Notes: a model not told the origin generated them from the letters alone. A stretch of 64,000 nucleotides of DNA from Tubulanus polymorphus (GCF_964204645.1 NC_134026.1:23454650-23518649); one strand, 5' to 3'; counted from the stretch's first letter, positions 30,001 through 41,466 are shown. Made by a program: numbers and translations.

Positions 30001-30890
30001 GTGGAATCCCCCAGTCAAATAAACAATCATTCGCTATTGTATCATGAAATTATCTGATTATACGTTAGGCCTGGTACATATGTCAGTAATCAGATAAAAG
30101 GATGAATTCCATATGAACAAATTAATCCTTTCATTCACATGTAAGTATTAACTGCAAGGCTCCTATATAGTTACCTAATCGTTGGTGGCAAACGCTTTTA
30201 TAAACAGATGGGCTTAGTGAAATCATCCGTGGGATTGTAAAACTAATTAAACCAGACAGGTAATACTGACTATATACAAGGCCTAGCCGTTGTTCCCCAA
30301 ACAACGGTTGTAGGGACCCGTAACAACGACTGGTGTTCAGACTAGGCCTAGCCTACTATCTTTGGTAGGAGATCATATTACTTAGAAGATTCATGTGTGA
30401 AATGAAGCAGCATTCATAGTTAAACTATTACAATATATGAAAACAAGATATGCCAACGATAAAATGAATAGATTAACTCCATGAGAATGATTGTACCGGT
30501 AGCAGTACCTTAAACTGTCACCGTTTCAAAAGATGATCAACCAACACATTCTTCTAAAGACTAGATTAGAGAAGACGTTGTTGTAAGTTAACTGAAATAA
30601 TCTCCATTGCTTTAATGAAATGCAAGATTGAATTTTAAGCTTAGCCAACTTTTAGGTCGAGTACAATGACAATATCAAATTCCACAGAACGAAGAAAGAG
30701 CGCCGAAATAGGATAGAAGGAACATACTTACTTCTAGGCGAGGTCTGCTTGGATACGTTTGTGTAGAACTGTAAGATATTGCATTTCTTCTGGCTAAAGC
30801 TTTCGCAGGTATCTTCGTATCCAATGACAGTCTAGGTAGATGACCGTTACCATTTGAACGGGCCTCCATTTCTAATAGAGCTGCACACAT
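3..30890 (-). CDS. PDE7: cAMP phosphodiesterase PDE7-like, N-terminal part, cut by the window edge
   Basis: Hydrolyses cAMP to AMP in the cytosol. Coding exons in transcript order: 30732-30890, 17542-17602, 16538-16624, 14340-14482, 7089-7152, 6879-6974, 3-103; the last donor GT lies at positions 2-1, so the rest of the catalytic domain is outside the window. All phases fit. Exon 1 carries [11 protein letters not shown] and exon 2 opens [11 protein letters not shown] and ends VRMLG, matching the paired RRGAIS repeats and IRMLG of human PDE7A. Exon 4 ends [11 protein letters not shown], followed by GDWNFNIF and LDKLTNG, then the PDE core [18 protein letters not shown]. An in-frame TAA lies upstream of the ATG at 30890. 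The first metal-site motif reads YHH instead of the usual YHN. Introns reach about 13 kb. Family assignment is firm; PDE7A versus PDE7B is not meaningful in an invertebrate. Confidence 0.95.
104..6878 (-). other. PDE7 intron 6
   Basis: A 6.8 kb AT-rich intron between the KVMRCI exon and the YHH exon. It contains a 24 bp two-copy tandem repeat at 2856-2903 and open frames of chance length. I see no convincing nested gene. Confidence 0.7.
2856..2903. repeat. 24 bp tandem duplication
   Basis: The 24-base unit beginning AAATGTCTCTATATACTATT occurs twice head to tail with no differences, inside a PDE7 intron. Confidence 0.9.
8146..8930. mobile_element. MITE copy 1, PIF/Harbinger-like
   Basis: A 785 bp non-coding element with terminal inverted repeats: it begins AGGCTGGCTTATGTC and ends GACATAAGCCAGCCT. 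It is flanked by the 3 bp direct repeat TAA (8143-8145 and 8931-8933), the target duplication typical of PIF/Harbinger elements. The word CTTATGTCG recurs inside in several places, like a transposase-binding repeat. No transposase frame is present, so it must have moved in trans. A related copy lies 0.9 kb away. Superfamily is inferred from the target site and length. Confidence 0.85.
9870..10648. mobile_element. MITE copy 2, PIF/Harbinger-like
   Basis: A 779 bp relative of the element at 8146-8930 in the same orientation, aligning along its whole length with scattered substitutions and small indels. It also has TAA at both flanks (10649-10651 on the right, 9867-9869 on the left) and inverted ends, with one mismatch in the right end (CCAGTCT). 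Its own target duplication shows independent insertion rather than segmental duplication. Confidence 0.85.
15580..15620. repeat. palindrome flanked by 7 bp direct repeats
   Basis: A near-perfect palindrome (arms CTTGGAGTAATCA and TGATTACTCCAAG) sits between two copies of GGTCAAC at 15580-15586 and 15614-15620. The direct repeats resemble a target-site duplication around a tiny foldback insert. Confidence 0.6.
15640..15740 (+). mobile_element. possible tRNA-derived SINE fragment
   Basis: The segment contains a box A-like TAGCTCCGGTG near 15643 and a box B-like AGTTCGAATCT near 15711, spaced as in a tRNA with a long variable arm (Leu or Ser type). The stems pair poorly, so it is not a working tRNA gene. 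A degenerate SINE head is the best reading; chance is possible. Confidence 0.3.
17603..28446 (-). other. PDE7 intron 1, left part
   Basis: Nearly 11 kb between exon 2 and the alternative first exon. I see short exon-like segments with plausible splice signals but none fits the PDE7 reading frame or a known family. A run of 11 C lies near 25608. No gene is supported. Confidence 0.6.
28447..28491 (-). CDS. PDE7: alternative first coding exon of PDE7
   Basis: A 15-codon exon ([15 protein letters not shown]) starts at an ATG in a strong context (A at -3, G at +4) and ends at a GTAGGG donor in phase 0. That is the phase needed to join exon 2 at 17602 (RRGGISF). It would give an isoform lacking the first RRNAIS motif, as mammalian PDE7 genes use alternative 5' exons. 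No good acceptor precedes it, which suits a first exon. It is inferred from splice signals and phase only. Confidence 0.55.
28492..30731 (-). other. PDE7 intron 1, right part, upstream of the alternative first exon
   Basis: A 2.2 kb stretch between the two first exons. It should contain the promoter of the internal first exon, but I recognise no core motif. Confidence 0.45.
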
Positions 30891-31533
30891 AGTGTGCCTA
30901 TCGTGGGTTTCCCCTATCAGTTACTTCCGCGTTGTACCCGGTGTCGGAGCATTCCATTCTGCTCAACAGATGGCAGCACGTTACGGAAATGTAATAGAAG
31001 CTCCACAATATGGCCGGCGTAGTCAGAGGAGACTGTGAGAATTTTTAATTACTCCAGTTGAAAATGCTAATACATCGACTATTTACATTTTTCAGTCGGC
31101 TTGTATTGTTTGGGTGCTAGACGGAGTTATCCCCATATGCATATATGTAAGTGTTAAAGATTAACTTCGTAATGCATACAAGGAAAAGCTCCATACCATT
31201 TCTATTTTTTAGTGTCAAATTGTGACTGTGAGACGTATATTTCTCTTCAATGTTTTGTTCTGTCAATTTATTGCATGTCTTAACCTATGTTTAAATTTTA
31301 TATACGGCGTAATAAATATAAGTTCAAGTTCAAATATGTCAATTATTTGTCAACTAAAAGTTATAAGGTCTGGTAAGGATTTTATCAGAAAAGCTGCAGT
31401 TAATATAACACTTGAGAATGAGAGTACATCTGTGTAAATTAATTGCAATAACTGATGTTTCATTGTGTTATTTACACCACTGTTTTATTGCTATTTATTT
31501 CTATATTTGTAGAGGGTTTCATTCTAAAAGACT
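30891..31533. promoter_or_regulatory. shared divergent promoter region of PDE7 and the PDZ-dehydratase gene
   Basis: The PDE7 start codon (30890, minus) and the PDZ-SDS start codon (31534, plus) lie about 640 bp apart, so both 5' ends and promoters must fit here unless more upstream exons exist. On the plus strand a likely 5' UTR exon ends at a GTAAGT donor at 31147 and rejoins at the acceptor at 31512, just before the ATG. A 12-codon upstream ORF (31010-31048) starts with ATGG and ends in TAA. I see no certain TATA box. Confidence 0.55.
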
Positions 31534-34500
31534 ATGGCACTTAATAAAAGCAACACAGGAACTTTGGCTCGAAAACCAGCAGTGGCGCCTCCAACTCCCA
31601 ATGTAGCTCCTTCTTGCATAGATTTTGGCCCACCAAGGAAAGTTACTCTTCATCGACAAGCTGGTAGTATAAATAATGGCTTAGGATTTAGTATTGAAGG
31701 TGTGTTTTTATACCGATTCATCCAAATTTCCGAGTTCAACAAATTTCTAGTACTGTCACTGATAACAGGAAGACTTCCATTGAGAACGATGATTGATTTA
31801 TTGCATGCGTTATTTAGTGATAAATTTTGATTCTGTTTTAGTGATTAAAGGCGAAAGCGAAAAGGACAGCGGAGTGTTTGTAAAGAAGATAAGTGCCACG
31901 AGCCCAGCCGCTAAAGGCGGACAGTTACGGGCTGGAGATAAGATCCTTGAGGTAGGGGCGTATGTTACTACGAAAAATTCATCCCTTCTTAAGGGCCTAA
32001 TGGTTTTTAAGGAAACTTTGATATTCATCAATTTGAGGTTAAGGATGGTTCGATGACTAAGCTACATTTAAATGACTGATCATTACATTTGCAGGTTAAT
32101 GGTCAGGAGCTGTCAGGTGTTTCACAAGGAAGTGCAGCTAATATATTATGGGTGGCTCAAAATCCTGTTATTCTCTTGGTGCAAGGCCCTAAAATGGATA
32201 CGAAACCACCGCCGAAGGTTCCGCCAAAACCAAAAATGCCTAAATCGAACACAACACAAACTTTACCGAGAGCACGTGATACAAAGAAGGAATACCATGG
32301 CTCAACCAAAAGCATCGATCGTAAGTTGATCAGAAAAGATAAGTCATCACCGGTCACAGAGCCAACACCACCGCCACCTCCATCGGTTACAGCGGACGAG
32401 CCACCGATGGTTCCCGTACCGGAGCCGATGCCCGTACTGTCGATGAAGAATAACGATCGCAGCATTCAGAGAATGGACTCGAATGAACGCGTGAACTCGC
32501 CGAATCCAGAAATCATCGACCGAATCGTGCAGGAATTCAACGAACGAATCGTAGTTCAACAACAACAAAAACTTGCTGCTCCACAACCAATGCCACCTGC
32601 TCCTGAATTCAACGACGCTGATGATTCTGGAAAATTAGTCATTAACAATGAACTGTTGCCCCCATCAGAACCTATAAATCTGCCTCATCTGACAGAATTT
32701 TATGATAATGTTCGCGGGCCTTTAAGAACAGTTCAACTGGATCGTGAAGCTGGGAAGGGTCTTGGTGTCAGTATCGTTGGTAAGTACTTGATCTCAATAG
32801 TGATCTACCTGTTTTATGAAACAACAATAGTTTTAGAGTTTTTGAAATAAATCTTGCATTATTTTGGACTGGGCAAAGTCAAAGCTAAGCTAATGGCCTT
32901 GTTGGTTTATATTTGAATAACCTAGGACTATGAAAGCGATGATATTCGTGGTTTACTTTACATTAAATTGGTTTTATTATCATTGAATTATCCTCTCTGT
33001 CGTTACTGATGTCATAAACAGGCTTCAAAATCCGGCTAATTATGACAGTCAGTTGATTATCGAGCAGGCTGTTTGTAGTTACACATATTGATCATTGAAT
33101 TGATTATCAATCAACTCTCCATAATTACATTTTCAGTGGCAGTATAGTCTCGCTACTCACGCTGGGAGACTATGATTATGTCCGCAGTGAAGATTTATAA
33201 TTTCAACTAGATTAATTAACCAACAGTGGAGAATTATTTCAAAATTCGATTTTGACTGATGAATGTAGTAGCTCTCTTTTCTACACTGACAATGTCCCTA
33301 CTTTTAAAATAGAAATATTTTTGCAGGAACATATCAAATACATCAGTTAGTTCATAAAATGACATGATCATTAACAATACAAATTCCCCTCAGGGATGAT
33401 TATGTTCTAATAATTGTCACAGGAATATATCTACTTGTCATTCTGAATGAAATTTTTCCCAATTATCAATGCTTGCTTGTACGTTGTTGGTTAAATGGAA
33501 AAACCGTTAAACTAGAGGATCACTTTCTTCTATTTCTAAATCAAATGAATAAGTAATATGAAATGATCATTTATCTATGTTTGATGATGAGGTTTTCAAG
33601 GTTTTACTGAATATATTTTATGCCCACTCGGGACATCAGTCAAGCCAACTATTCGTGCGTTTACTTTTCGCCCATCGTTCATTTGTTCATCTATCTGTAG
33701 ACTATTTATATTTATGTTGGTACCCATGCATATTTTATAACCACAACCAATTGCAAATCAGTAGTTCATGACATGCTCTCTATGATTGTGTTGAGTTTTA
33801 AGGTCATTTATAAGTCCACCACGGGGGCGTTGAATAGCGGAATAATGTGGTAATTCCATCTAATTTTGTAACCTCAATCAATCACTAAGTTGTAGCTCAT
33901 GACATGTTCTTTGTAGGCCTATTTGTTCACCAGGGGTGTTGAATACTGAAATTTTCAGATCGTCAAGCATTTCACCACGTGGGCATGGTGTCCATGGGCC
34001 CCTAGTTTTCTATTGAGATGGGTAATTTTGAAGATTTTTGTGCATGGGATGACGTTATTTTGTTATAGTTGATAAGATAAATGGTACTCAGGAAAAAGGA
34101 GTTATTATCAAAAATGTAGTAGCTGATAGTCCTGCTGGTCGTAGCGGAGTTGTAATGCCTGGCGATTGTATCATTCAGGTAGTTCTTCGTTGTCATTTTC
34201 TTGATGTATTTTGTGCCTGAGGCTCTTGTGGTTTGTTTCGATATAACCAATCACCTATCGGTAACCGTAGGCCGCAGTACATGTCTGTATTTCAAACATA
34301 TTTTTCACAAACTCCTGTCTGTTTCCTATTCCTATTGGCTTATGATACATCATTCTCAGAGAGCGTTGTGGTATGGATTCATCTGTAGTTGTGAGGATGT
34401 GTCAAATTGTTGCTAGCTATCTTGTCTATGATGACTGTCACTACTGACAAATAACATATTCTACTAACAATTATATTAACCTTTAATGTATAACGCTTCG

Positions 34501-37500
34501 TAAATCTACTACTAACCTTTGTCTATTACAATACTGCCACACTCTAATGGAGATTTCTATATTTCATGACTAACTAGGTGAACGATCGAGACTTGACCGG
34601 AGTTACTCAACCCGAGGTCGCCGACTTGTTGCGCACTGTTGCCACACCCGTCACGCTTATAATTCAAATCGGTACCCAGTCGGAGCCAGATAGCAATTAT
34701 GACCAATCATACGGCTCAGACGACGAAGAAGAATGGACACCGCCATCAGTGATACAAATTGAACGAGGCTCCGCTAAAGGCCTCGGGATCAGTGTAGTTC
34801 GTATGTGTTCATTTTTGAACAGAGTTTTTATCTATGTTGTCTTTTTTTTTAACGAATTACACAGAATATTTGTGGCCATAAATCATTTCGATGAAAAAAT
34901 GTCGTACGAAAGGTTATTTTTCTGATTTACTTTAGATAATGGTTTTGTGACGTATTCATTTGAAACATTTCCGATTGAAAATCATCAGAGGACTTAATTG
35001 CCAGTCGCTTCTGTTCAGGGAAAAGGGTTGTGTTGTTGAAATGTAGACTTTGCACAAGTTCTGTATCGTCTTCATAAAATATAACTGTCGAGTGCTTTCA
35101 AGAATGAACACTTGTTGAATTTCTGCTTCATAAAAGTGCTCCAGTCTACTCGAAATTATGAAATTATTGATAGAAAGTCTCGAGAAATTGTACAATGGTG
35201 AAAATGTATGGACACTAGCCTCACTGTGTTATTTGTCAAATTGATATATAGTAGCGTAATGAAGTTTAGAAATGTGGATGCATGGAAGCAGTGAGGCGAA
35301 AATTGTACCCAAGAGATTTCCATCATGTTCAGCGCACTGAATGAGTCTGCAAGTGTTGCTAGTAATACTAATTACTGCTTGTCTCAAGTAGAATGTATAA
35401 TCACACATTAACTACCAACAATCCCACCATTAATTCTCAACATTCAATTCATATCTATTCGTGGTTACGTTTCGTGTGAATCAATGAATTTGATTTATAA
35501 GATTTCTTCTCTTTTCTCATTTTTGCTGTCAGTAATGGTATTATTCATAACAACATTCTTCAAGCACTCATACTTCCAGATACAAACTAACTATTAACTG
35601 TTACAGGTGGGAGTGGAAAACGAGGAATGATTATTAAACAAGTTATTGCTGACAGTCCGTCTGCTAAATGTGGCTCTTTGCAGCCAGGAGATCGAATTCT
35701 GAAGGTAAATAAGGCAAAATTGTAGTTTAGTACCAATATCATAGAGCCATAAGTCAAGGGGTTATGACTAGACTTATAAGCAATATACTGTTATTAACTC
35801 CTGGTAACTAAAAAACTCCCAACCTAACTGAATCATTACTCGCTATCGGTTGTAATTAACAGAATAATCAACATGCATTACTTTGATATTAGTTTATTGA
35901 CACATCCTTCTACATGAGAATTTGCTGTCATGAAATGCTTTTTGCTCAGGTGAATGGAATAAGTTTAGAGGCTGCCAATGAACTTGAAGCCGTTGAAGCG
36001 CTTCGTAAGGCGAGCAATCCTGTTCATTTAGTCGTACAACACCCTCTGGTGGGTACGCCGTACATCGAAAACGGGCATCAGGGATTGATCGACGAGGAAC
36101 GCTCATTGACTGGGTCACATTCCCCGGCTTCCAGTGGACATCTGTACCCCAGCCCTGGAGTTTTAACTCCGAGTACGCAACCAGCAAGTCTAGCTGCTAC
36201 GCCTACGCCATCACTATCAACACCTGTAATCCTTGAACCTCCTCCTCTTCCACAAACATTCCATATTTATCGAGAGCCCGGAACTGGATTGGGTATCAGT
36301 ATCGCTAGTAAGTCACAGATGTTGTCTGTGTTTTTCAACGTCGTTGTAGTTTATTTCTGTGATCTGTATTTTTCATTTTTTCGTGTATTTCATTTACAGT
36401 GTCTTCATGTATTATGTTTACCACTTATATGACGCCCTGAATTATCTATGGTAACTGTTTAGTTACATGATTTCAGTTTGTTAGGTACCCCTGTACCTGT
36501 GTTTTAGAGTCTATTTAGACGAGTTTGTGTTGCAATATGCTTCATGTACCATATGTGAATTTGAACCATGTGTAATCATTGTTTGTAGTGAAAACTAGCG
36601 GAAGGATGAATCGTTATGATAAAACCAAATTCCCACTTAGTAGATTGGTTGAGCTTATATAGGCAACATGATTCATATTGTAGGGCCCATGGTTTTGATA
36701 CTTTTTTTCTGTTAATGGTTTTTAGATGATCGTTTTCCTATCAGCAGATTATCCACATTTGAACAAATACATTTATTATATAGCAATGATATGCATTTAT
36801 GTAATGAAAATATGTTGTTCTGAATGATTGGCGAAAATTATGTATATTTGATGCGTGTTTTTCAGCTGCACCTCCCGGACAGAAGGGTATGGTTATAAAG
36901 CAGATAGCTAATGAAAGTCCTGCAGATCATGATGGAAGATTGAAACCTGGCTATCGAATATTAGAAGTAAGCGGGTTTGTGATTAATATGATGAGTTTTT
37001 CATGATTTACCCCAATAGGATAATGAGAAGGAAAAATGATGTGATACACATATGTTGTAGGTGAATAACACAAGTGTAGAACATTTAACGCAGTGTGAAG
37101 CTGTTGAAATCCTACGTACTGCTAAAAATCCTGTCACTTTAGTCGTTGATACATCAGATATAACTCTAGCTAATGACGGCCCAGCCAGCTGGGATTCACC
37201 AAGAGAAGTTCAGATCATTCGTGAACCTGGAAAGGGTATAGGCGTTAGCATTATTGGTAAATAGAGTTCATGTCATGCCAGTATTCACAGACAGATATGA
37301 GCAAAGTCTGCTCTTTTGATGACTTCATGATATTTCACTATCTTTCCAGGGGTTAAAGATCAAGACGTCATTATTAAACAAGTGATTGAAGGAAGTCCAG
37401 CTGGTAAAACTGGATTGTTAAACGCCGGTGATAAAATATTGCAGGTAATTATTAGTTTCAAAGTATTTGGTTGGTGTATATGTTCACCAGGTGGCATTGA

Positions 37501-39588
37501 ATATTGAAATTGTCAGATGATGAAGAATTTCAGACCATTGCCCAAGTGGGTGTGGTGTCCCCTGGACCATGGTTTATGCTGTTAATCTAATCTCACTGTG
37601 GTTTTCTTCTTAAAGGTGAATGGTTACGATTTGTGTGGAGTTCCTCAATACGTAGCCGTTGAAGTTCTTAGAAACGCTACAAATCCTGTTACATTGCTCG
37701 TGCAGAAGACGCAAGACAGGGTATGTTTCAATAGATGTCACTTTCAAATTGAATCATGTAAATCCATTTCCAAATCCTACAAAACCGTAGCAAATCTGAA
37801 GCGTCTCTGCATAGCACAGCTGGTTTAAATACCGGTGTATGGTTTTTGTTGTAGGATCCTACGTATTTACATACAGAGTATACCGACACACCAGCGAATA
37901 ATAACTGGAATTTTACGAACTCTTGTGATACACTGAACGACGATAATCTTCCGATCAGAGAAACAAGTATTCTTGATTCGGTGCTCTCTCTGGATATATA
38001 CGGAAGTGAGATTTCACACAGCGATCACATGGAATCCCGCAATCAGTTATCCGATTCGTGGCACAGTGCCAATAATGAGAATCTCCATATAAGGACTCCA
38101 TTGATTGAGAGTCGACCAATGTCGGATTATTCGGGCTATAGAGTTTATTTGAAACTAGAGAATACACAACCTGCTGGTTCATTCAAGCTAAGAGGCATTG
38201 GCAATCTATGCAAAAAGGTATGATATTAATTTGATTGGATATATATCTGTTTGAATTAATTAAGTCTTAAACTGTTGTTGTTACTTAATAGGCTAAGGAA
38301 GCCGGTTGCAGCCATATTGTTAGTTCGTCTGGTGGAAATGCAGGAATTGCTGCTGCCTATTCAGCCAAAAGGTTGGGTTTGCCTTGTACAGTTTATGTGC
38401 CCTCTTCAACCCCCGAGTTTATTAAATATAAATTACGAAGTGAGGTAAGTATCAAGAATGAACCGTGCGATTCCTGAAATTAAATTAAGAACTGGCTGAT
38501 TCAAAAATATTTCGGACATATATGACTATGAATTATTGTTTGTTTAACTCATAGGGTGCAGAAGTGATAGTACATGGTGATGTTTGGGATGAAGCTAATA
38601 TTAAAGCTATGGAGATAGCTAGTTTACCTGGTAAATAACAATGCATAAAACATTTAGTAAGCATATTTCACGCAAAAATTCATTTGTTTTTTGCCATGCT
38701 TATTTCAGGATATGGTCTTATTCATCCATTTGATCATCCTCACATTTGGTAAGTTAATCATTGATTCTCATCACTCGAAGGTCCTCACAATTATGTTTTT
38801 ATTCATAGTTTTCTCTGATTTATGACTGATATCTCTTGTAGGGATGGTCATGCCTCAATGATTCACGAAGTAGCCGAACAGATGGATCATATTCCGGATG
38901 TTGTCATAGTTTCAGTTGGAGGGGGTGGTCTAATGTGTGGAGTTATTCAGGGTATGTGGAATGTTGGATGGAATAAAGTACCAGTAATTGCCATGGAAAC
39001 TAAAGGTGCTAATTGTTTGAATGCGGCATTGGAGATGGGTGAACCTGTAAATATACCAGGAATTAGGAGGTAGGAATCATTCAACAATCTCATTTTTTAT
39101 CCAAGTCTTATTCCAATAAAATAGTGTTGAATTATGCATACTGCCTTTTATTTGCAGTATCGCGAAGAGTCTTGGAGCAGTAAAAGTAGGGAAAAGAGCA
39201 TTTGAAATATGCCACCAACATCCTGTATTATCTCAGATTGTAACTGATACTCAAGCTGTAGATTCATGTTGTCGATTTGCTGGTAAGTTTTTGACTGGGT
39301 CTCTTTGAATTAACCGTAGCTAAGCTTAGAACAATTTAGCATCCATTTTAGTACTTTTCAGCACTACAGTTGTAAATACTTTTGGTGATTTTATTTACAG
39401 ATGATCATCGAATGCTGGTTGAACCGGCTTGTGGGGCGACTTTGGCTGCCATTTATCACAATACTATTCCTCGTCTGCAACAAGAAAATAAAATTGGCCA
39501 CGTACGGTCAGTTGTAGTCATCGTGTGTGGTGGAAACATTATGACACTCGGGTGGCTTGAAAAACTGCGGAAAGATTTTGGTATATGA
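31534..39588 (+). CDS. five-PDZ protein fused to a serine dehydratase (1139 aa)
   Basis: Coding exons: 31534-31699, 31842-31951, 32095-32779, 34069-34178, 34578-34800, 35607-35704, 35950-36307, 36866-36966, 37061-37256, 37350-37444, 37616-37720, 37855-38217, 38292-38444, 38555-38630, 38709-38748, 38842-39069, 39158-39282, 39401-39588. They sum to 3420 nt with every phase matching. PDZ domains lie near residues 32-123, 300-390, 412-497, 565-648 and 662-747, each with a GLGF-type loop (GLGFSI, GLGVSI, GLGISV, GLGISI, GIGVSI). The 93-320 exon holds a proline-rich linker (PPPKVPPKPKMPK). Residues 826-1139 are a serine dehydratase domain. The PDZ part resembles multi-PDZ scaffolds such as MPDZ/PATJ; the enzyme could act where the PDZ ligands are. 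The join is phase 0 (QDR to DPTYL). Two separate genes remain possible. Confidence 0.85.
38083..39588 (+). CDS. serine dehydratase domain of the fusion gene
   Basis: Sub-feature of the gene above (residues 826-1139, 314 aa; human SDS is 328). PLP fold type II enzyme that deaminates L-serine, and often threonine, to pyruvate or 2-oxobutyrate. It shows the Schiff-base lysine in PAGSFKLRG (Lys860), the substrate loop SSGGNAG, the phosphate loop VGGGGL (985-990), VEPACGA, and VCGGN with the cysteine (1120) that contacts the PLP ring nitrogen in SDS. The loop has glycine where serine racemase has its catalytic Ser84, arguing against racemase activity. Glycine also occurs here in the human paralogue SDSL. 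Exon 37855-38217 carries both linker and domain start, so an SDS-only product would need the weak-context ATG at 38029. Confidence 0.9.
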
Positions 39589-41466
39589 ATTCAACAAGAT
39601 TTTTGAAACTGCTTGTCTATTTTCCGGAAATGCTGATTAAACTGCATTGTATAAGCCTTCCTTGTGGGACAAAGCTGTGTTGATTGTTTTGTTACTACTA
39701 CAAGACAATCAACTAATAAGTAATGCTTTAAGGGTCTAAATACCTTATTTTTTGTGTTCCTGGTCATTTTAATCAATTTGCTTGTCATTCATTGAAATTG
39801 ATGAGAAATACATACTAATTACTGGTAACTGCTAGATGGGGTTGACAATGACTATATTTCATGAACTTGAATCCCATTCCTTTAATAGACCTACCTCATC
39901 AATACTTGTCAGCTCTTAAAATGTAGGTATACTTACCTCAGGCAGCTGACACTGCCTATATGAGCAACATGAATATACATCTGCTAAAGTTTTAATTTTT
40001 GTCAGTTAATACTCATAACCTTTTCATCAATTGTAAAAATTAATCTAGAATTTAGACTTGTAGATTCCAAATTATAGGATGCTATAAAGAAAGTGTCAAA
40101 AAACCAAAGTTTTTACTTTGCTTCAGTGATTTATTTGACTATTTACATATCACATGTTTACACAGGGTCAAATATTAATGTGGAATATTTGTTTTATTGT
40201 GAGGCTAAATGCAAGTGCTTAGGCAAGAATAGGCAAGTGTGACTAGATCAAAGAATGCCGATTAGTAAGATAAGGCTGTCATTTTTGTCATAATATCATT
40301 TCTTTACTAGATTGTATTGTAAAAAAAAGTTTATATGCATCAATATTAGGCTCAGTGATAATATAGGTTCATCTACTGAGCAATTTAACTATATGTGATA
40401 TCTATCATGATATATGATTGTTCGTTTTTCAATGATCTCTTCTTAAGCTTCAGTCCATCTTTTTGGATTATTATGTATCTCGATAATGTTTGATATATTG
40501 CTTCTATAACTGCTGTACATCATGGCAATCTCTGTTTTCAACTGGTTTCTTCAGTTACATACTGAAATTGTGCCGTAATACATGTATAACTCTGTTCAAA
40601 CTATATACAAGTTAATGAGATCTATGAAACTTGTAACTAAAGAAGTCAGTTTAGAAATCTTATATTTAAGTATGATGAATGCATTTACTGTTTGTTCAAA
40701 GAAATATGTTGTAAATACTTAAAGTACATAAATTGTTCAGTCATTTGAAGTACTGGTAATATGAAAGCGATTTCATCTGTTCACCTGCTTGTACGTACAT
40801 GTATATGGTTCTGCTCACATGGGGAAATCGTCTTGAAATGTGGTTGAATGAGAGCAAATCTATTCTAGAATTCATTACGACACCGATACCTTGCTCAATG
40901 TCACACAACGCATTTTACTGTTTGATAAGAAAGATCTTCACAACTTTGCTATAAACACTGCAACCACCTTTTTGAGAGAGGCAACAGGAGGGTTTTTCTT
41001 TTTAGTTTTGAATACACAGGTCCACTCATGAATTTTGCGACTGCTTGCCCTTGTTGCTCAGAGATGCATTTTAAGAATTGCCAAAGATTTATTAATATAT
41101 TAACAATAACATATCAATTTACATGTGTGAACCTGGCAAATTTATGATGATTGAAATTTTTCTTACCATATATAGAGCCATATCTAAATCTGTTGCAATA
41201 CTTACTCATCAGTGTCATAGAATCGATTTTTGCTTAAAATTAATGTATATTTGATTCAGTAATTTGTAATTGTATTTCCATCTCAGTGCAATGACCAATT
41301 ACCTCAACATCACTTTGGCATTACTGAAGTCAGTGATCATGCCCTGAACCGATTAGATTTTGAAACAATCAATGTATCGAAATATCAGTTAGATTGTTTT
41401 TGTTTGACTTGATGTTTGATCGGTAAATGACCTGACCTTATCATGAAAGAATGAACGGAAGAATTG

